From Trichoplax sp. H2 (lineage: Eukaryota > Placozoa > Uniplacotomia > Trichoplacea), in the NCBI GenBank assembly GCA_003344405.1, contig NOWV01000014.1, positions 496,001-560,000 of the forward strand: a stretch of DNA of 64,000 nt. Reading direction: 5' to 3'. Shown here piece by piece: positions 1 to 13,031 of this stretch. The stretch's first letter is position 1. Each line of letters begins with the position of its first letter. Both the position numbers and the translations under genes were made by a program. Below the pieces are notes generated by a model. It made no database searches. It saw nothing but the letters and a program-made list of their open reading frames with translations, and had not been told where the DNA came from.

Positions 1-66
1 ACCTTATAGTTATTCATTAGGTTTCAATTGTAATAAAAATTTGGCCATGATTCTGAATATTTATAG

Positions 67-2958
67 CTAATTAAAACTCATAATATACGACGTGCTGTGG
101 TAGCGACTGGCAGTCAGACTCGGCATAGATCTATTTATAATGGTTTAACGGCGTTAAAAATGAATGGATCAGATCCTCCTGATGTCGTAAGTAGAATATT
201 GTTACAATAATTATTATTATGAATCAATTTTATTGTAAAAAAGACGTCAATTTTACTTCTATTACACGAGTACAGCAACATTCATGCACTTTACTATCAA
301 GCCATCGTATCGGCTGTAATTGGCTAGCATTTGCATTTGTACTGTATATACTTCGCTTCAGAGACTACCGTGCAATAGTTAAAATGTTTTTTGGAGATGC
401 GTGCGATTACAGATTATGGATTAAGAAGCTCATCAATTTATATATTATACACTGTACAACAATAAAGTATTTTATACAATCAGTCAAGAAAAGTAGAGGA
501 AACATGGAAATTTTCTCAAATTGGAGTACAGTGTTATAATGCAGTATCGACGCAAAGTAATACATTTATAATTTATACCGCAGGTAATCATTCACGATGC
601 TGTCCGTCCACTAGTTAACGAAGATATACTAAGAAGTGTCGCTATGGCAGCAATGATTTATGGAGTTAGTGACGAGCTATTCTAATATTCTTTTTGTAGT
701 ATTGACCGTGTGGGTATTGAGTTTGTTAGATTTAAAAATCGTTCCTTTCTTACGCCACGTATTAGGCTGCTGGCTGCACTCGGCCATTGGTGTCAACGGT
801 GATAAAGGCTAGTGAAGATAATATTTTAGATCATTCGTTGCAAAGGTACAAATTATAATTACATTTTTAAAAACAAATGAATTCAACTGTTCAATAGCAA
901 GAGTCCATATTAAGAATGTACAGAGTGATTAATGTGTTAAAATAAATGTGGTAATACATATTGTGAACTGCCTTATTGTAGATCACAGTATCGTGCTAGT
1001 GAGACGCCTCAAGCTTTCCAATATGATGTTATTAAAGAAGCGTATGATAAGGTATTAGTGGCAAAAAATTGTTCAGATTTGACTACTTGATATTTCAACT
1101 TTCTCTACCAGATCACTAAAGTATATTTACTTATGGATGAAATATAAAATAGTGTACAGATTACGATTTCGATTACGGTACTGAATGTTTGCATTTGGCG
1201 AATAAATACACGGATTCGACGGTTAAGCTAGTTGATGGTCCTCCATCGCTATGGAAGGTAATTTGACCAATATTTTAATAACGTTGCAACTAAAAATGGA
1301 TTCTGAAAAATCAACAGATCTCTAATAGTTGATAAAATTGCCAACAGATTACTTATAAGAAAGACTTGTATGCATTTGAAGGAATAATTAAAGGTTTGTA
1401 GATTAACACTACTAGTGAATTTGGTAATAGCATCATTCAGTTTTATAATTAATAATTCCCAATTGTATTATGATGATTTAAGAATACCTTTATGAAATTG
1501 GTGTAATAATTGGCGAAAAAAGTGCGGTTTCATCGATTTGTGCATCTGCAAGCTGTTTAATAAATAAAGGCTTAAAGGTCAGCGATAGTTGAATTTATTT
1601 CTTTAATTTCGCACTTTAAAAATGTACATGGTTTCTTCCGTTTGGGTGGTAGGTTGCAATTATTGCTAACGGCTGTCATGATGACATACATGCATCTCTT
1701 TCGGAAGTTAGCGACAGATACTTGTATCAAGATATGGAATTGATGACGGTATTTTAATGAGAATTAATATATTAATTTAGTGTCGATTAAAATAATTGTC
1801 TAAACTGTATTACTTACAACTTTTTTCGAATGGGTATTATAAGGAAGAAAATATTCGTCAAGCATTTCAAAGTATCGAAGATTATTTTCAAAATAGAATT
1901 GATATCACTATAAATTGTATTGTAAGAGAATACAAGGAGGTCAGCGAGCATACTTGATATTATTAGCTTTTTGATTTAGGCTGAGTTTATGGTGTGTTAG
2001 TAGCTATATTAAATTGATATATTTTGAGGCATGCTTGTAAAGTAACATTGATTCACTGTTTAGGTGACAGAAAATGCCCAGCAACTAAAGGCACATTTAG
2101 ACAGTCTTACCTTGATGTTATCTATGGTAACAAAGTGTTCTGAGCGTCAAGGGGTGATTGTAAACTCTGTTTTAATCGTTGGTAAGGATGTTTGTATCTT
2201 TGATGACTCTGGTCTCCGCTTGGAAGCCATACTCAAGGTTAATCGATAGCAGGATGATGAGTTGTAACGCTGTGTTGACTCGTATATAAAAAGGATTGCG
2301 TTATTATCTAGTTGTGAAAATAATATCGGCGTATCCATCGTACAATAACTTGATAGGCAGCAATTAGAAATCAATCGAGAATAGCAATTAAAGATAACGT
2401 TCAGGTTTTTGGAGTATTTAATAGTCCCCATTTACCACATTCAAACGATGACGATAACGTAAGTGATATCTTTCCTACATTTTGTAGCATCTACTTTATG
2501 AGATTTATTCCCATGCCAATTATGGATTAATTTCTTGCGCATTCGATCCAGCCATTTCCCTATGACATATCCAACAATGCCGCTAAAACGGCTATATATA
2601 TCTCTAAAAATGCAATTGTCCAAACATATCTGCCAATTCTTAGCAAAATCAATCAATTAGTATTTTCGTCGTAGTTCATTTCGTTAGAACTTGGCATATT
2701 TGCTTGGATAAGTAAGTATAATGAAGGTATAGTGACGCTTCATTGGCATATTTGGATATATCACAGGGAAATGTTTGGGTCTGTTGCGCATTGATGTTCT
2801 AGAGATAGTAGTAGGATATAGTCATTGTAAAGGCATTTATTATGATTGCATCAACGTATTAGGATGAAAATATTCCGCTAGAGTTGGGTAATTTGGCGAC
2901 AGACATTGCAATCGATATGAAGAATTATGCTTCTGGTCAAATGTTTTACATCGTTTAG
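67..2958 (+). CDS. CRPPA: CRPPA/ISPD, CDP-ribitol pyrophosphorylase, 3' portion (12 exons)
   Basis: Exons: 67-186, 584-664, 766-845, 982-1051, 1153-1257, 1348-1393, 1483-1577, 1653-1748, 1844-1939, 2064-2237, 2357-2458, 2863-2958 (TAG). All junction phases agree, giving 386 codons. The IspD-type nucleotidyltransferase fold shows [10 protein letters not shown], then [11 protein letters not shown] (the HDAVRP signature), [38 protein letters not shown] and [10 protein letters not shown]. The second half follows the less conserved C-terminal domain of animal CRPPA in length and hydrophobic pattern. The family makes CDP-ribitol from CTP and ribitol-5-phosphate in the cytosol for fukutin/FKRP, which build the ribitol-phosphate linker of alpha-dystroglycan. 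About 100 N-terminal residues, with the nucleotide-binding start of the domain, lie left of the window; bases 1-66 are intron. Some donors are weak (GTTAGT at 665, GTTTGT at 1394) but alignment and phase require them. Identity is near certain for the catalytic part; the last three exons rest on weaker similarity. Confidence 0.9.
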
Positions 2959-4144
2959 TGTGGTTGAAATTCTCTCTTTTGTGACTAAAAGGTGCCATAT
3001 GCTTTATTGTTCAACTGGGCAACTAAGCTTGCAGTTGGTTTTTATAATCCTTTCGATTTTATTAAACGTATTGATAATATAATTAGAGTTGTAAATTGCA
3101 AGAATTTAAAGCTCAACTTGTGTATACCGGTAGCATACAGTAGTATGTGTATAGAGGTCAACAAGACCTAGAATTATTGATATACCCTTCTAATCGATAT
3201 AGCAGAATTGAAGAAAGATTGAATGAATGGTTTAGAAGTCTATTTATTGAAAAGCTATTACTCTTGTCATATTTATAAACATATACTTGATCCTACATAG
3301 CTAACATATATTTATCAAAATCTTTGTAGTCTATTAAAATATGATTTGTTCTGATAGTAATATATTCCATTGTTGATATTTTATTCGAGTTTATTATATG
3401 TTTATCAAGGAGGTGAAGAGTACTCTCTGGTGTGATATCATTGGAGCAGTTATTGTCTATACCCTATTCTATTAAACTTGTTGTATTGGTAGTATACTAC
3501 AGAAGGAAATGTAATTACCCTTTTCATTTAAAATTCTATTATAATTATTTATACCTGTGGATAATGGAGTACTACTGCACGAATATTCAAGTGGTGCAGC
3601 GGTTAGACGACCCATTTTATATTTCCTAATTTACCCAATTTCAATTGAGCAATATTAATAAACGACTGAAAAATGTCTTTTACTGTCTGCCATACCACGT
3701 ACACCTATTGACTACAAATCAACTACTGTATTAATGATAAAGATTGGACTTTAGGTTTGCATGACTTGGGTTTGAAAAGGAGTTACTCACGGATCGATTG
3801 ATGCATTTCATTCATTTTGTTATGACTAAAAATTTTGATTTCAATCATGTACACCACTGCAAAATCTCCTCGGTTGGACAAGGCGTTGTACTACTATAGT
3901 AATGTCTATTTTCTGGAATGTATAAAGGCTTTGATGCGACTTTCGTTTCTATCTACTGTACAAGGGTATAAAATACCAATCGGCCGAAATCAACAGATCA
4001 CTTCCCTCTATTCTACTGTATGTAAATCGACGCTATTCATCTTGATATACGACTGTGCCCCATTTGACAAAGACAGTTATTGCGAGAGACTTTTACTACA
4101 GAGAGTGGGGATCATATCGCAAATACGTTTCTACGGTCTGATAT
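2959..4144. other. Intergenic, no gene recognised
   Basis: 3' flank of CRPPA. Short open stretches occur (for example 2992-3156 after an AG), but none has a partner exon in phase or a family match, so I read this as UTR and intergenic sequence. An AATAAA lies at about 3657-3662. Confidence 0.6.
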
Positions 4145-6388
4145 GATCCGAGAGTCGTCTATTGATCTGGATAGAGTCGATTTTCTACATACGCGTGTAG
4201 GGAAATGGAATCTTGATGTTGATTTCAGTAGATTGGTATTTTATCCCGTCAATGATGTCTTCTAGGAGAGTCGTACGTATACTACATTGCTATACTGTAG
4301 ATACAGTTGATTTTGGACAGAGAATACGCATCTAGACAAAGTGGAATATTGATGTTGATCTCAGTCTATATTTTCTAGCCGTCCATGATGTCGTATAGGG
4401 CAGTATACTGCGTTGCTATTGATAAAGGAGATTTTGGACAGAGAATATGCGTCTAGAGAAGTCGAATATTGATGTTGATCTCAGCAGATATTTTCTAGCC
4501 GTCCATGATGTCGTATAGGAGCAGTATACTGCATTGCTATGGATAAAGGGGATTTTGGACAGAGAATACGCGTCTACAGAAGTCGAATATTGATGTTGAT
4601 CTCTGCAGATATTTTCTACCCGTTGATGATGTCCTATAGGAGAGTTGTACGAATACTGCATTGCTATTGATAAAGGGGATTTTGGATAGAGAATACGCAT
4701 GTAGAGAAGTGGAATATTGATGTTGATCTCAGCAGATATTTCTTAGCCGTCCATGATGTCGTATAGGAACAGTATACTGCATTGCTATTGATACAGTTGA
4801 TTTTGGACAGAGAATACGCGTCTAGAGAAGTCGAATATTGATGTTGATCTCGGTAGATATTTTCTAGCCGTCCATGATGTCGTATAGGAGCAGTATACTG
4901 CATTGCTATTGATACAGTTGATTTTGGACAGAGAATACGTGTCTAGAGAAGTCGAATATTGATGTTGATCTCAGCAGATATTTTCTACCCGTTGATGATG
5001 TCCTATAGGAGAGTTGTACGAATACTGCATTGCTATTGATAAAGGGGATTTTGGATAGAGAATACGCATGTAGAGAAGTGGAATATTGATGTTGATCTCT
5101 GCAAATACTTTCTAGCCGTCCATGATGTCGTATAGGAGCAGTATACTGCATTGCTATGGATAAAGGGGATTTTGAACAGAAAATACGCGTCTACAGAAGT
5201 GGAATATTGATGTTGATCTCAGCAGATATTTTCTACCCGTTGATGATGTCCTATAGGAGAGTTGTACGAATACTGCATTGCTATTGATAAAGGGGATTTT
5301 GGACAGAGAATACGCATGTAGAGAAGTGGAATATTGATGTTGATCTCAGCAGATATTTCCTACCCGTCCATGATGCCCTATAGGAGAGTTGTACGAATAC
5401 TGCATTGCTATTGATAAAGGGGATTTTGGATAGAGAATACGCATCTAGAGCAGTGGAATATTGATGTTGATCTCAGCCGATATTTCCTACCCGTCCATGA
5501 TGTCGTATAGGAGAGTCGTACGTACAGTATACTGTATCGCTATTGATTTTCTACATACTGTAGAATACGCATATAAGGAAGTCCAATCTTGATGTTGATC
5601 TTTGTCGTATTATTTGGCAATTTTCTATCGGTTAATGATGTCCTAGAAGAGAGTTGTAGGTACAGTATACTGTATTGCTATTGATAAAGGGGATTTTGGA
5701 CATAGAATACGCGTGTAGACAAGTGGAATATTGATGTTGATCTCAGCAGATATTTTCTACCCGTTGATGATGTCCTAGAGGAGAGTTGTACGTATACTGT
5801 ATTGCTATTGATTGTCTACATAGAATACGCATATAGGGAAGTCCAATCTTGATGTTGATCTTTGTCGATGTCAGCAGATTGGTATTTTCTATCCGTTCAT
5901 ATTCATGATGTCTTATAGGAGAGTCGTACGTATACTTTCTAGCTATTGATTTTCGACACAGAATACGCATACAGTATAGGGAAATGTTGATGTTGATCTC
6001 AGTGGATATTTTCTACTCGCCCATGATGTCTTATAGGAGAGTTGCATGTCTACTCTATCGCTATTGATTTGGACATGGAATACGCGTCTAGAAACGTGGA
6101 ATATTGATGTTGATCGCAATCGATATTTTGTAGGCGTCCATGATGTCCTATAGGAGGAGTAAACTGCATTACTATAGATACAGCTGATTTTGGACAGAGA
6201 ATACGCGTTTAGACAAGTCGAATATTGATGTTGATCTCAGTCGATATTTTGTAGGCGTCCATGATGTCCTTTAGGAGGAGTAAACGGCATTACTATAGAT
6301 ACAGCTGATTTTGGACAGAGAATACGCGTGTAGACAAGTCGAATATTGATGTTGATCTCAGTCGATATTTTCTACCCGTCCATCATGT
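4145..6388. repeat. Satellite array, about 124-bp unit, about 18 copies
   Basis: The core TGATGTTGATCTC recurs about 18 times at roughly 120-130 bp steps (near 4351, 4471, 4592, 4719, 4840, 4960, 5086, 5207, 5336 and on to 6347). Each unit also carries a (C/G)ATGATGTCCTATAGGAG block, a TACTGCATTGCTATTGATA block and a TTTTGGACAGAGAATACGC block. Copies at 4440-5470 are closest to each other. Those at 5520-5990 contain deletions and insertions, such as an extra TTTGTCG segment. Minus-strand reading frames through the array are by-products of the repeat. Confidence 0.93.
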
Positions 6389-6571
6389 CCTTGTGATAAA
6401 GTGATCTTCAAAACAATAAATCAAGAACTACAGTTTCTTGCAAATTTCACTTTATTACAGAAGTTAGGTTCGTCTAACTACCAAGGACTATCTGACAATC
6501 TACTTATTACAGCAAAATTCACGATTTATATACGATTAGTTACAGAATGCTTTTACTGTAACAAATCTTAT
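6389..6571. mobile_element. About 180-bp unrelated insertion within the satellite
   Basis: Sequence unrelated to the satellite interrupts it, and a satellite fragment resumes at about 6572. Near its left end TGTGATAAAGTGA (about 6392-6404) is matched in inverse orientation by TCACTTTATTACA (about 6447-6459), one mismatch in 13. This looks like a small foldback or MITE-type insertion, but no clear target-site duplication was identified, so the mobile-element reading is tentative. Confidence 0.35.
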
Positions 6572-6652
6572 CTTGTCCATTAAGTCGCAATATAGGAGGA
6601 GTAAACTGCATTGCTATTGATACGATGGATTTTGCACATAGAATTGAGTTTC
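6572..6652. repeat. Detached fragment of the 124-bp satellite
   Basis: The run AATATAGGAGGAGTAAACTG followed by a CATTGCTATTGATAC match and a TGGATTTTG..CA..AGAAT match corresponds to the second half of the satellite unit. It shows that the 6389-6571 segment lies inside the former array. Confidence 0.7.
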
Positions 6653-6678
6653 TTTGGTCATTGTAATTGAAATGAGGG

Positions 6679-6943
6679 GTGAAAGAATTGGGAATCAGCC
6701 TTGCTATTTCTGGTGAAAGAATTGGGAATCGGCCTTGCTATTTCTGGTGAAAGAATTGGAATCGGCCTTGCTATTTCTGGTGAAAGAATTGGGAATCGGA
6801 CTTGCTATTTCTGGTGAAAGAATTGGGAATCGGCCTTGCTATTTCTGGTGAAAGAATTGGAATCGGCCTTGCTATTTCTGGTGAAAGAATTGGAATCGGC
6901 CTTGCTATTTCTGGTGAAAGAATTGGGAATTGGCCTTGCTATT
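6679..6943. repeat. 34-bp minisatellite, about 8 copies
   Basis: Consecutive copies of a 34-bp unit that begins GAAAGAATTGGGAATCGGCC and ends TTGCTATTTCTGGT. Several copies are 33 bp because one G of the GGG is missing. The mixed 33/34 spacing breaks any reading frame, so the peptide-like repeats in translation are not evidence of a protein. Confidence 0.93.
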
Positions 6944-7236
6944 CCTCTCCATCAAAGGATTTCTTTCTCTTTCTTTCTTGCCTTATTGACAGTGGGAGGA
7001 CAGTGCTTTCTTTCTTTCTTTCCACTACGCTGGCGGTTGTTGTGATCGACTGCATACTGTACCCGCGTACACTGCGGCATGCATGAGTACCTCCAGTGGT
7101 ATCCACCGCAAAGTGCTATAACAATGTCAACCTTCTAGTGGCAGCCCAGCATGCGCAGTACCATCAACTCCATTTTAGGAATTGCCATCGCAAGTGTCAA
7201 TATTGCAACTACGACAAGCAAAAAACTTTTGTGCCG

Positions 7237-7430
7237 GCGCTTTTTTATCCCATCTTGGCCACAAGATTAACGGGTAGCCAACTTCAAAGATCGCTACGAG
7301 AAGCAAAAGACGTTTGTGTTAGCGCTTTTTACCCCATCTTGGCCACAAGATTAACGGGTAGCAGACTGCAAAGATCGCTACGACAGGCAAAAGACGTTTG
7401 TGCCAGCGCTTTTTATCCCATCTTTTGTTG
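7237..7430. repeat. 85-bp direct repeat, 2 full copies plus a partial third
   Basis: A block starting GCGCTTTTTTA(T)CCCATCTT, continuing TTGGCCACAAGATTAACGGG and ending in GCAAAAGACGTTTGTG occurs at about 7237 and 7322, with a truncated third start at about 7407. The spacing is about 85 bp. Copies differ by a few substitutions. Confidence 0.8.
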
Positions 7431-10400
7431 GACATGTCCAAGATAAAATCGGACAAGTTAGGCCCTGAGGAGTTACAACAACTTCAGGAACGTATTCAAT
7501 GTAAGTATTTTATCGTTCATATAGCAATCCAATATCATCACGTCGCTTTCAACACCATCCATTTGCACTTGCAGTGGGGGGGGGCTTGTCGCATTTCTTC
7601 ACTCCAATCAGGCCTCGCAGGAGAGTTAGTCTGTAGGCAAATTACAAGATGATGGAGAGTCGTCGTTAAAAGACAGCAACCAATACAAGGGAAGGCTAGC
7701 ATAAGATGATGCAGTTTTCAGTCTAGTTAGCCTATGGCAAAAGAACAAGTCCCAGTCGATGAGGAGACGTCGCAAGGGTCGATTGGGAAACGATGCTAAT
7801 CCAATGGACCATTTCAAAATGATACAAAATATGGATGGGCAAATTGCCCGTCTTAACAATCTCCCTGTCCAACCAATTCAATCTGTTGAAGGAGTCGATC
7901 ATGTCCACTCCAGGAATTACTTCAAGGAGAACAGTCGACAAGACTCGTGCAATCCATTGGATCACTGTCAGGAGAACAGGCTACGATACCATTGCAATCC
8001 ACTCCAATGTCGGCCAACACTAAAATACATCCATTCCCTTGTACAGTAGGATAGACTACTACAACTTATTTCCAATCGCTATCACTCAATATCCAAATGG
8101 AGACATACTGTACAGTAAGTGCACAGTCGGATCATCATCATCAATCTACACTTAGTAGCGAGGGAAGAGGGCCCCAAGCAACTTGGATAACGGTCAAGAC
8201 GAAATGCAATTCAACAGGATGCTCTCTCTCGCCAAGTAAATGGCCACGGCATTCCTTTTTAAATGCCGTGTAAACCCCTTGATTGATACAACAAGAAACT
8301 GACTTAGTCGACTTGGCTGTAATTGCAGTAGTTTTTTGCCAAGTGGACTAGCAACTTGTCATCGAGTGGCAAATTGGAATGTCCACATCAACTACTTTAG
8401 TCTAGTAGGAAGAGAGACTCTATTTTCCAACGATGCAGTGCGATCGCCACAGACGATTCCTCTACAGCCATGGACTGAGTCAAGAAGCCATCAGCCATGG
8501 AAAATCAGAGTCTATTTGCCACCAAATTGTCTATCCATTAAAAGGGAAAAGTAATTCATTCCATACTCCATGATGGATAGGCAAAAGTCAAACTGAGTCT
8601 ACCATACGGACGCCGATGATTCATTCCCAAAGGCAATTTCCCTTGATCGGATAAACTACAATCACCGATCGCATTTCTTGCTAACACACACTCTTGTCTT
8701 GATGATCGCCAAAAATGCAATCCTATCATGGAGTATGTCTTTTTCCCCCCCTTCCAACCACAGCCATGTTTGTAGACGGGATGTTGGATTGTATTGAACG
8801 GCTTGGTTAGCAATTCATTCCTCTTGATCTGATGATGGTTGCAAATGGGGACATTTCAAATGGATGAGGACAGTTGCGGGCTCTTTCTTTCATTTCCTCA
8901 CTGTTTTACTACCGATATGCAAATTTGCATAGGCAACCAACCTAGAGGATGGATGATGACACTGAAAACCCTTTCCTTTTTTATTTTTACTTTCTCTTTG
9001 CCTATTTTATTTTCGTTTTCGTCTGCATACAGTAGCCGATGTCAATGGACTCCGCTAGCATCCTCAATCATGCCATTGCTGCCGATAGAATGGGTTTTTT
9101 TTTTCTCCCCCCTATATGTACACCATTTTGATTTTCCATCATCATTCCGTCATCGACCGTTCACAAACGAAACAGGAACGATTACATCGATGATGCTACG
9201 CGGTGAAATGAATTTGCAATATACATTTCTTGACTTGATGTTCAACGTTGAAGAAGAAGAAGGATGATCCCCCCCAAATAATAAAAAATACAGTAGGATG
9301 GGAATAGAATGATTCATGTTGGATCATTGGCCATCATCCTACCTACTGGATACTGGGGAATGGGCACCACTCAGACATTTTCCTTTGCAACAATGGCGTC
9401 TTTGATCAGCGGTAGGTTAGCGTTTTTGCCATAGTATTGATTGAGCCGGATTGAATATCCTTCAAGAGGATCCATGAGTTAACTGCTGTCATGGCATGCA
9501 AGATGCTTTGAATAGGATTCTTTTCCACCGTACAAGGCAATCAACGATGATCGTCGATATGCAATGGGTACAGTAGAAATTTTTTTTTCCCTTTTTTTGG
9601 AGTGGGGAGAAGAAATGGACTTTTACTATCATTCCCTCATGAGACTAGACCTTCATTTGATTGTACATTGTACAATAAAATGAAGGCAATGAAAATTAGT
9701 GACAACCTGGACTGATCCGAATATCTTCATCGCGGCTAATTCAGCCACCAATGAAAACTTTGACGACTTAGTCTTGCCGCACATCAACATGAATTGAGTG
9801 TAATCCAATGCTCGCTAGACTTGGATTGTCTAGCGTAGTACTAATGGATCGTTTTCTTATACGACAAAAAGTATTTTCTTGCCCTATGTAAAAACCGAGA
9901 GGGTAAAAGGGGGATAGGAAGAGAAAAACTAGATAGGAAAATGTCTCCATTTTTCAATACAATGGTAGCCTAGCAATGCAGGAGTGTGGGTAGTAGGGTA
10001 GGCACCTTTGGCAATTTTTACGGGCCCCATCATGAAGAAGAAGTTGTAGTTGTGATCGTCAAGAGGCTGTTGGCTGTCAACGATGCCATGGAAAAGGACT
10101 ATCAATGACCATGCTAACAATCCTGTGGATGGCTTAGGAAAAAAAGGAAATGTTGTCGTTGTGACTACCCTAGACATAGGCATCATTGTTCATTGATATT
10201 TTCCTCCCGTCAAGAGATGGCTTGTCTTCATGATTTATTGTAGTCAATATTGATTCAATGGTAATCTTGGACATGCAATGGCAAAATACATCAACCAATG
10301 AATCCAACAAGGAAAATGCAACTCCAGTGATGAGTTGTATTGATCATCAAGTCGTGATGGGATTCAAAAATGGTCATGCAGATTGTTTTAGTGCCTATCG

Positions 10401-10540
10401 ACATTCTTGTCCACAATGCAAATTCAAATGGACAAGTTCATTTAGCGCTTGGTTATGTTGATTCTCATTTGATGGCAGTCAATATTGATTCAAATTGGGA
10501 TAGGCAAAATGCCTACTGGCTAGGCGCAACACTATTTACA
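7431..10540. other. Gene-free region of unusual composition
   Basis: No exon with paired splice sites and no recognisable protein was found. The sequence is dense in short recurring words (CAATGG, GATTGG, CCATTG, ATCATCG) and in homopolymer runs, and is less AT-rich than the flanks. It reads like decayed repeat sequence. Confidence 0.5.
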
Positions 10541-10945
10541 GTCGATTCTTTCTAGTGATCGTTCCACTCCTCAATCGAAGTTTAGATTGCCTTCGATATC
10601 GATTGAAAGTGTAATCTTAGTTAGACGTGGATTAGACCAGAGTCGATTCTTTCTAGTAACCATTCCACTCCTCAATCGAAGTTTGGATTGCCTTCGATAT
10701 CGATTGAAAGTGTAATCTTAGTTAGACGTGGATTAGATCAGAGTCGATTCTTTCTAGTAACCATTCCACTCCTCAATCGAAGTTTGGATTGCCTTCGATA
10801 TCGATTAAAAGTGTAATCTTAGACGTGGATTACATTACTGTACAGTCGATTGGTTCTAGTAATCATTCCACTCCTTAATCGAAGTTTAGATTGCCTTCGA
10901 TGTCGATGGAAAGTGTAATCTTAGACGCGGATTAGATTACAACAT
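10541..10945. repeat. 101-bp tandem repeat, 4 copies
   Basis: The word GTCGATT(C/G) followed by TTCTAGTAA(C/T)CATTCCACT starts at 10541, 10642, 10743 and 10845 (steps of 101, 101 and 102). Each copy also holds TCAATCGAAGTTTGGATTGC and GTGTAATCTTAG. The last copy is the most diverged. Confidence 0.93.
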
Positions 10946-11132
10946 TCACTGACTGGATAGGGAGGGCATCATGGAGAGTTGATTTAGCCATTGGTTGTAT
11001 CCATCATTCTAGTCGTCATTTTATTGCAGTCAATATTGATTCAAAATTGGAATCTTAAGCGCTATTAAAGCACAATGTTATTGCAATCAATCTTGATTCA
11101 AATTGTTGTCATGTTGGACCCAATGGAGGAGC

Positions 11133-11460
11133 GATTGGTTATATTGATCATTTAGTCAAGTTATTGGGCAATCCATCTTGATTGCTTGATTGCCCAATTT
11201 AGTGTCGATTGAGCGATTGGTTATGTTGATCATTGGCCGAATTGGATAGCAATCAATATCGATTGCAAGGGAGGATAATATGGCCACCATGGACAGTTCA
11301 TTTGGCGACGATTGGTTATGTTCATTGGCCGAGTTGGATAGCAATCAATATGGATTGCAAGGGAGGGTAATATGGCCACCATGGACAGTAGTTCATTTGG
11401 CGACGATTGGTTATGTTGATCATGAGCCAACTTGGATGGCAATCAATATGGATTGCAATT
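11133..11460. repeat. 95-bp tandem repeat, about 3 copies
   Basis: GATTGGTTAT(G/A)TT starts at 11133, 11215, 11310 and 11405. The last three are 95 bp apart and share GGATAGCAATCAATATGGAT, GCAAGGGAGG and TATGGCCACCATGGACAG. Open frames across it on both strands are repeat by-products. Confidence 0.88.
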
Positions 11461-12764
11461 GTCATATTGACATGCAGTAGATTGGGGGGGAAAAAAAAAA
11501 AAAGGCATTGACCAGTAGAACATAAGCTATGCAAGATCAAGCATAAAAATCTTCAAGTCCCAGGATAAAATGCCAATTCTAATGACATTCTACGATCATT
11601 TGTCCTTGATGATGCTAATTGCTTTCTTATTGTCAGTAATGACTGGACGATAGGGTAGGGATGGATAGTGTTATTGTACTCTATGATTGCTTGAAAGCAT
11701 GGAAGGAAAAAAACAAGGAAATGAAACATGCCACAAATGGATAATCAAATTGCACTGCAATGGATCTATTGGATATCCAGAGTACCATGGATGATGATGG
11801 CTTGCCAAAGTTTTGATAGTTTTTATTTTGGGCAAACGGATTTTGAAAATTGGCGAGAGGGAGGCTCTTTTAAAGCTACAAATGAGTATGCTGTGCATCC
11901 TTTTCTGTCCTACATCAATAACAGTAGATCCAATATCAGTCTTGGATTGCACTGTTTCAAGCTCTCCCATTGGAGAAGATGGTTTTGCTTTTTGAGTAAG
12001 CAGTAAAACGATATGGAATAGCCCATTCTAGTAGATGAGCAAAATACATGCATTGAAAATGAATCCAATATTGTGAATTGGCTTCTCCCTATCAAGGCAA
12101 TGGACGATTGGATCCATATGGGTAGTCATGGAGGGATAGAGAAAAGCCAATCCAGTCGATCCTGTTTATTTGTGCATCCGATTGATTTCTTAGTCCTATC
12201 TTTGTACGCCCATTTCATTTCGTCCACCTTGTTCAAGCGTTCTTCCTTGGATATCATCATACAGTATCATGGATCAATTAGACCATATTGCTGACCGCTT
12301 TCCTGCTGTTACGATCCCAGTTTAGAGAAGCATAAAAAAAAAATTCAGCCAACATTGAAATTGGAAAAAATGCACACGCAATAATCCATTCTCTTCCATC
12401 TTACACCATGTGAACATTGTCGTTTTGAAACATGGCAATGCTTGGACATGCTTTAATAACACTACTCATAGCGTCTCCATTAGACTACATAAACCACTTT
12501 GATAGCAAGTTCAATCCAAGATGGCTGTATTCGATAGTTGACGAAGTAGGGAAAAGAAGCCAAGGTTGCCTAAACTCATTCTTCATTGGATACAGTGATA
12601 TCGATTTCACTGGCTCCATGATAGTCATAGTCCAGACAAGAGAATTACTCTATTGGAAGAATGTTGCAGAGCACTAGTGCTGCTCTACCATGCTTCTTTT
12701 GCATGGCGATATCGATTTCGTTTTATCAACCATATGGATAGGAAAGAAACGATACTTGCAATGG

Positions 12765-12787
12765 CTTCTTCTTCTTCTTCTTCTTCT
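12765..12787. repeat. (CTT)n microsatellite
   Basis: Uninterrupted CTT trinucleotide run of about 23 bp. Confidence 0.95.
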
Positions 12788-12962
12788 TTTGCACTGCGAC
12801 ATTGATAGCCAGTCGTGTAAAAAGAGAGTTGTATTGGAAGAATAGTGGCGATGTTGGGGGAGTAAAGCTAGCGGCTGCCTTTTCTCATAGGGATGCTAGG
12901 ATATCGATAATGTTGATCGCTTGAATGGAAGACTATTTTGCTACTAGGGAAATGGGGCCCCA

Positions 12963-13031
12963 TCGCTATTTTACTTTACGCTATTTTTTACTTTACGCTA
13001 TTTTTTACTTTATCGCTATTTTACTTTACGC
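12963..13031. repeat. 17-20-bp tandem repeat, 4 copies
   Basis: Copies of CGCTATTTT(TT)ACTTTA(C) in direct succession, differing in the length of the T run. Confidence 0.85.

Noticed and set aside
2064-2249. Reading the CRPPA exon through to the TAG at 2247 as the gene's end
   Set aside because: A donor at 2238 joins in phase to 2357-2458 and 2863-2958, and the added residues follow the human C-terminus.
2992-3156. Open block after CRPPA (VPYALLFNWATKLAV...) bounded by AG and GTCAAC
   Set aside because: CRPPA already ends at 2958 in good agreement with the family; the block cannot be joined in phase and has no match.
4416-5151. Three minus-strand ORFs with repeated peptides such as SNAVYCSYTT
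   Set aside because: They are translations of the 124-bp satellite, change frame between copies and lack splice or start context.
6802-7086. ORFs with GIGLAISGER repeats
   Set aside because: Frame by-products of the 33/34-bp minisatellite; copies of both lengths break the frame.
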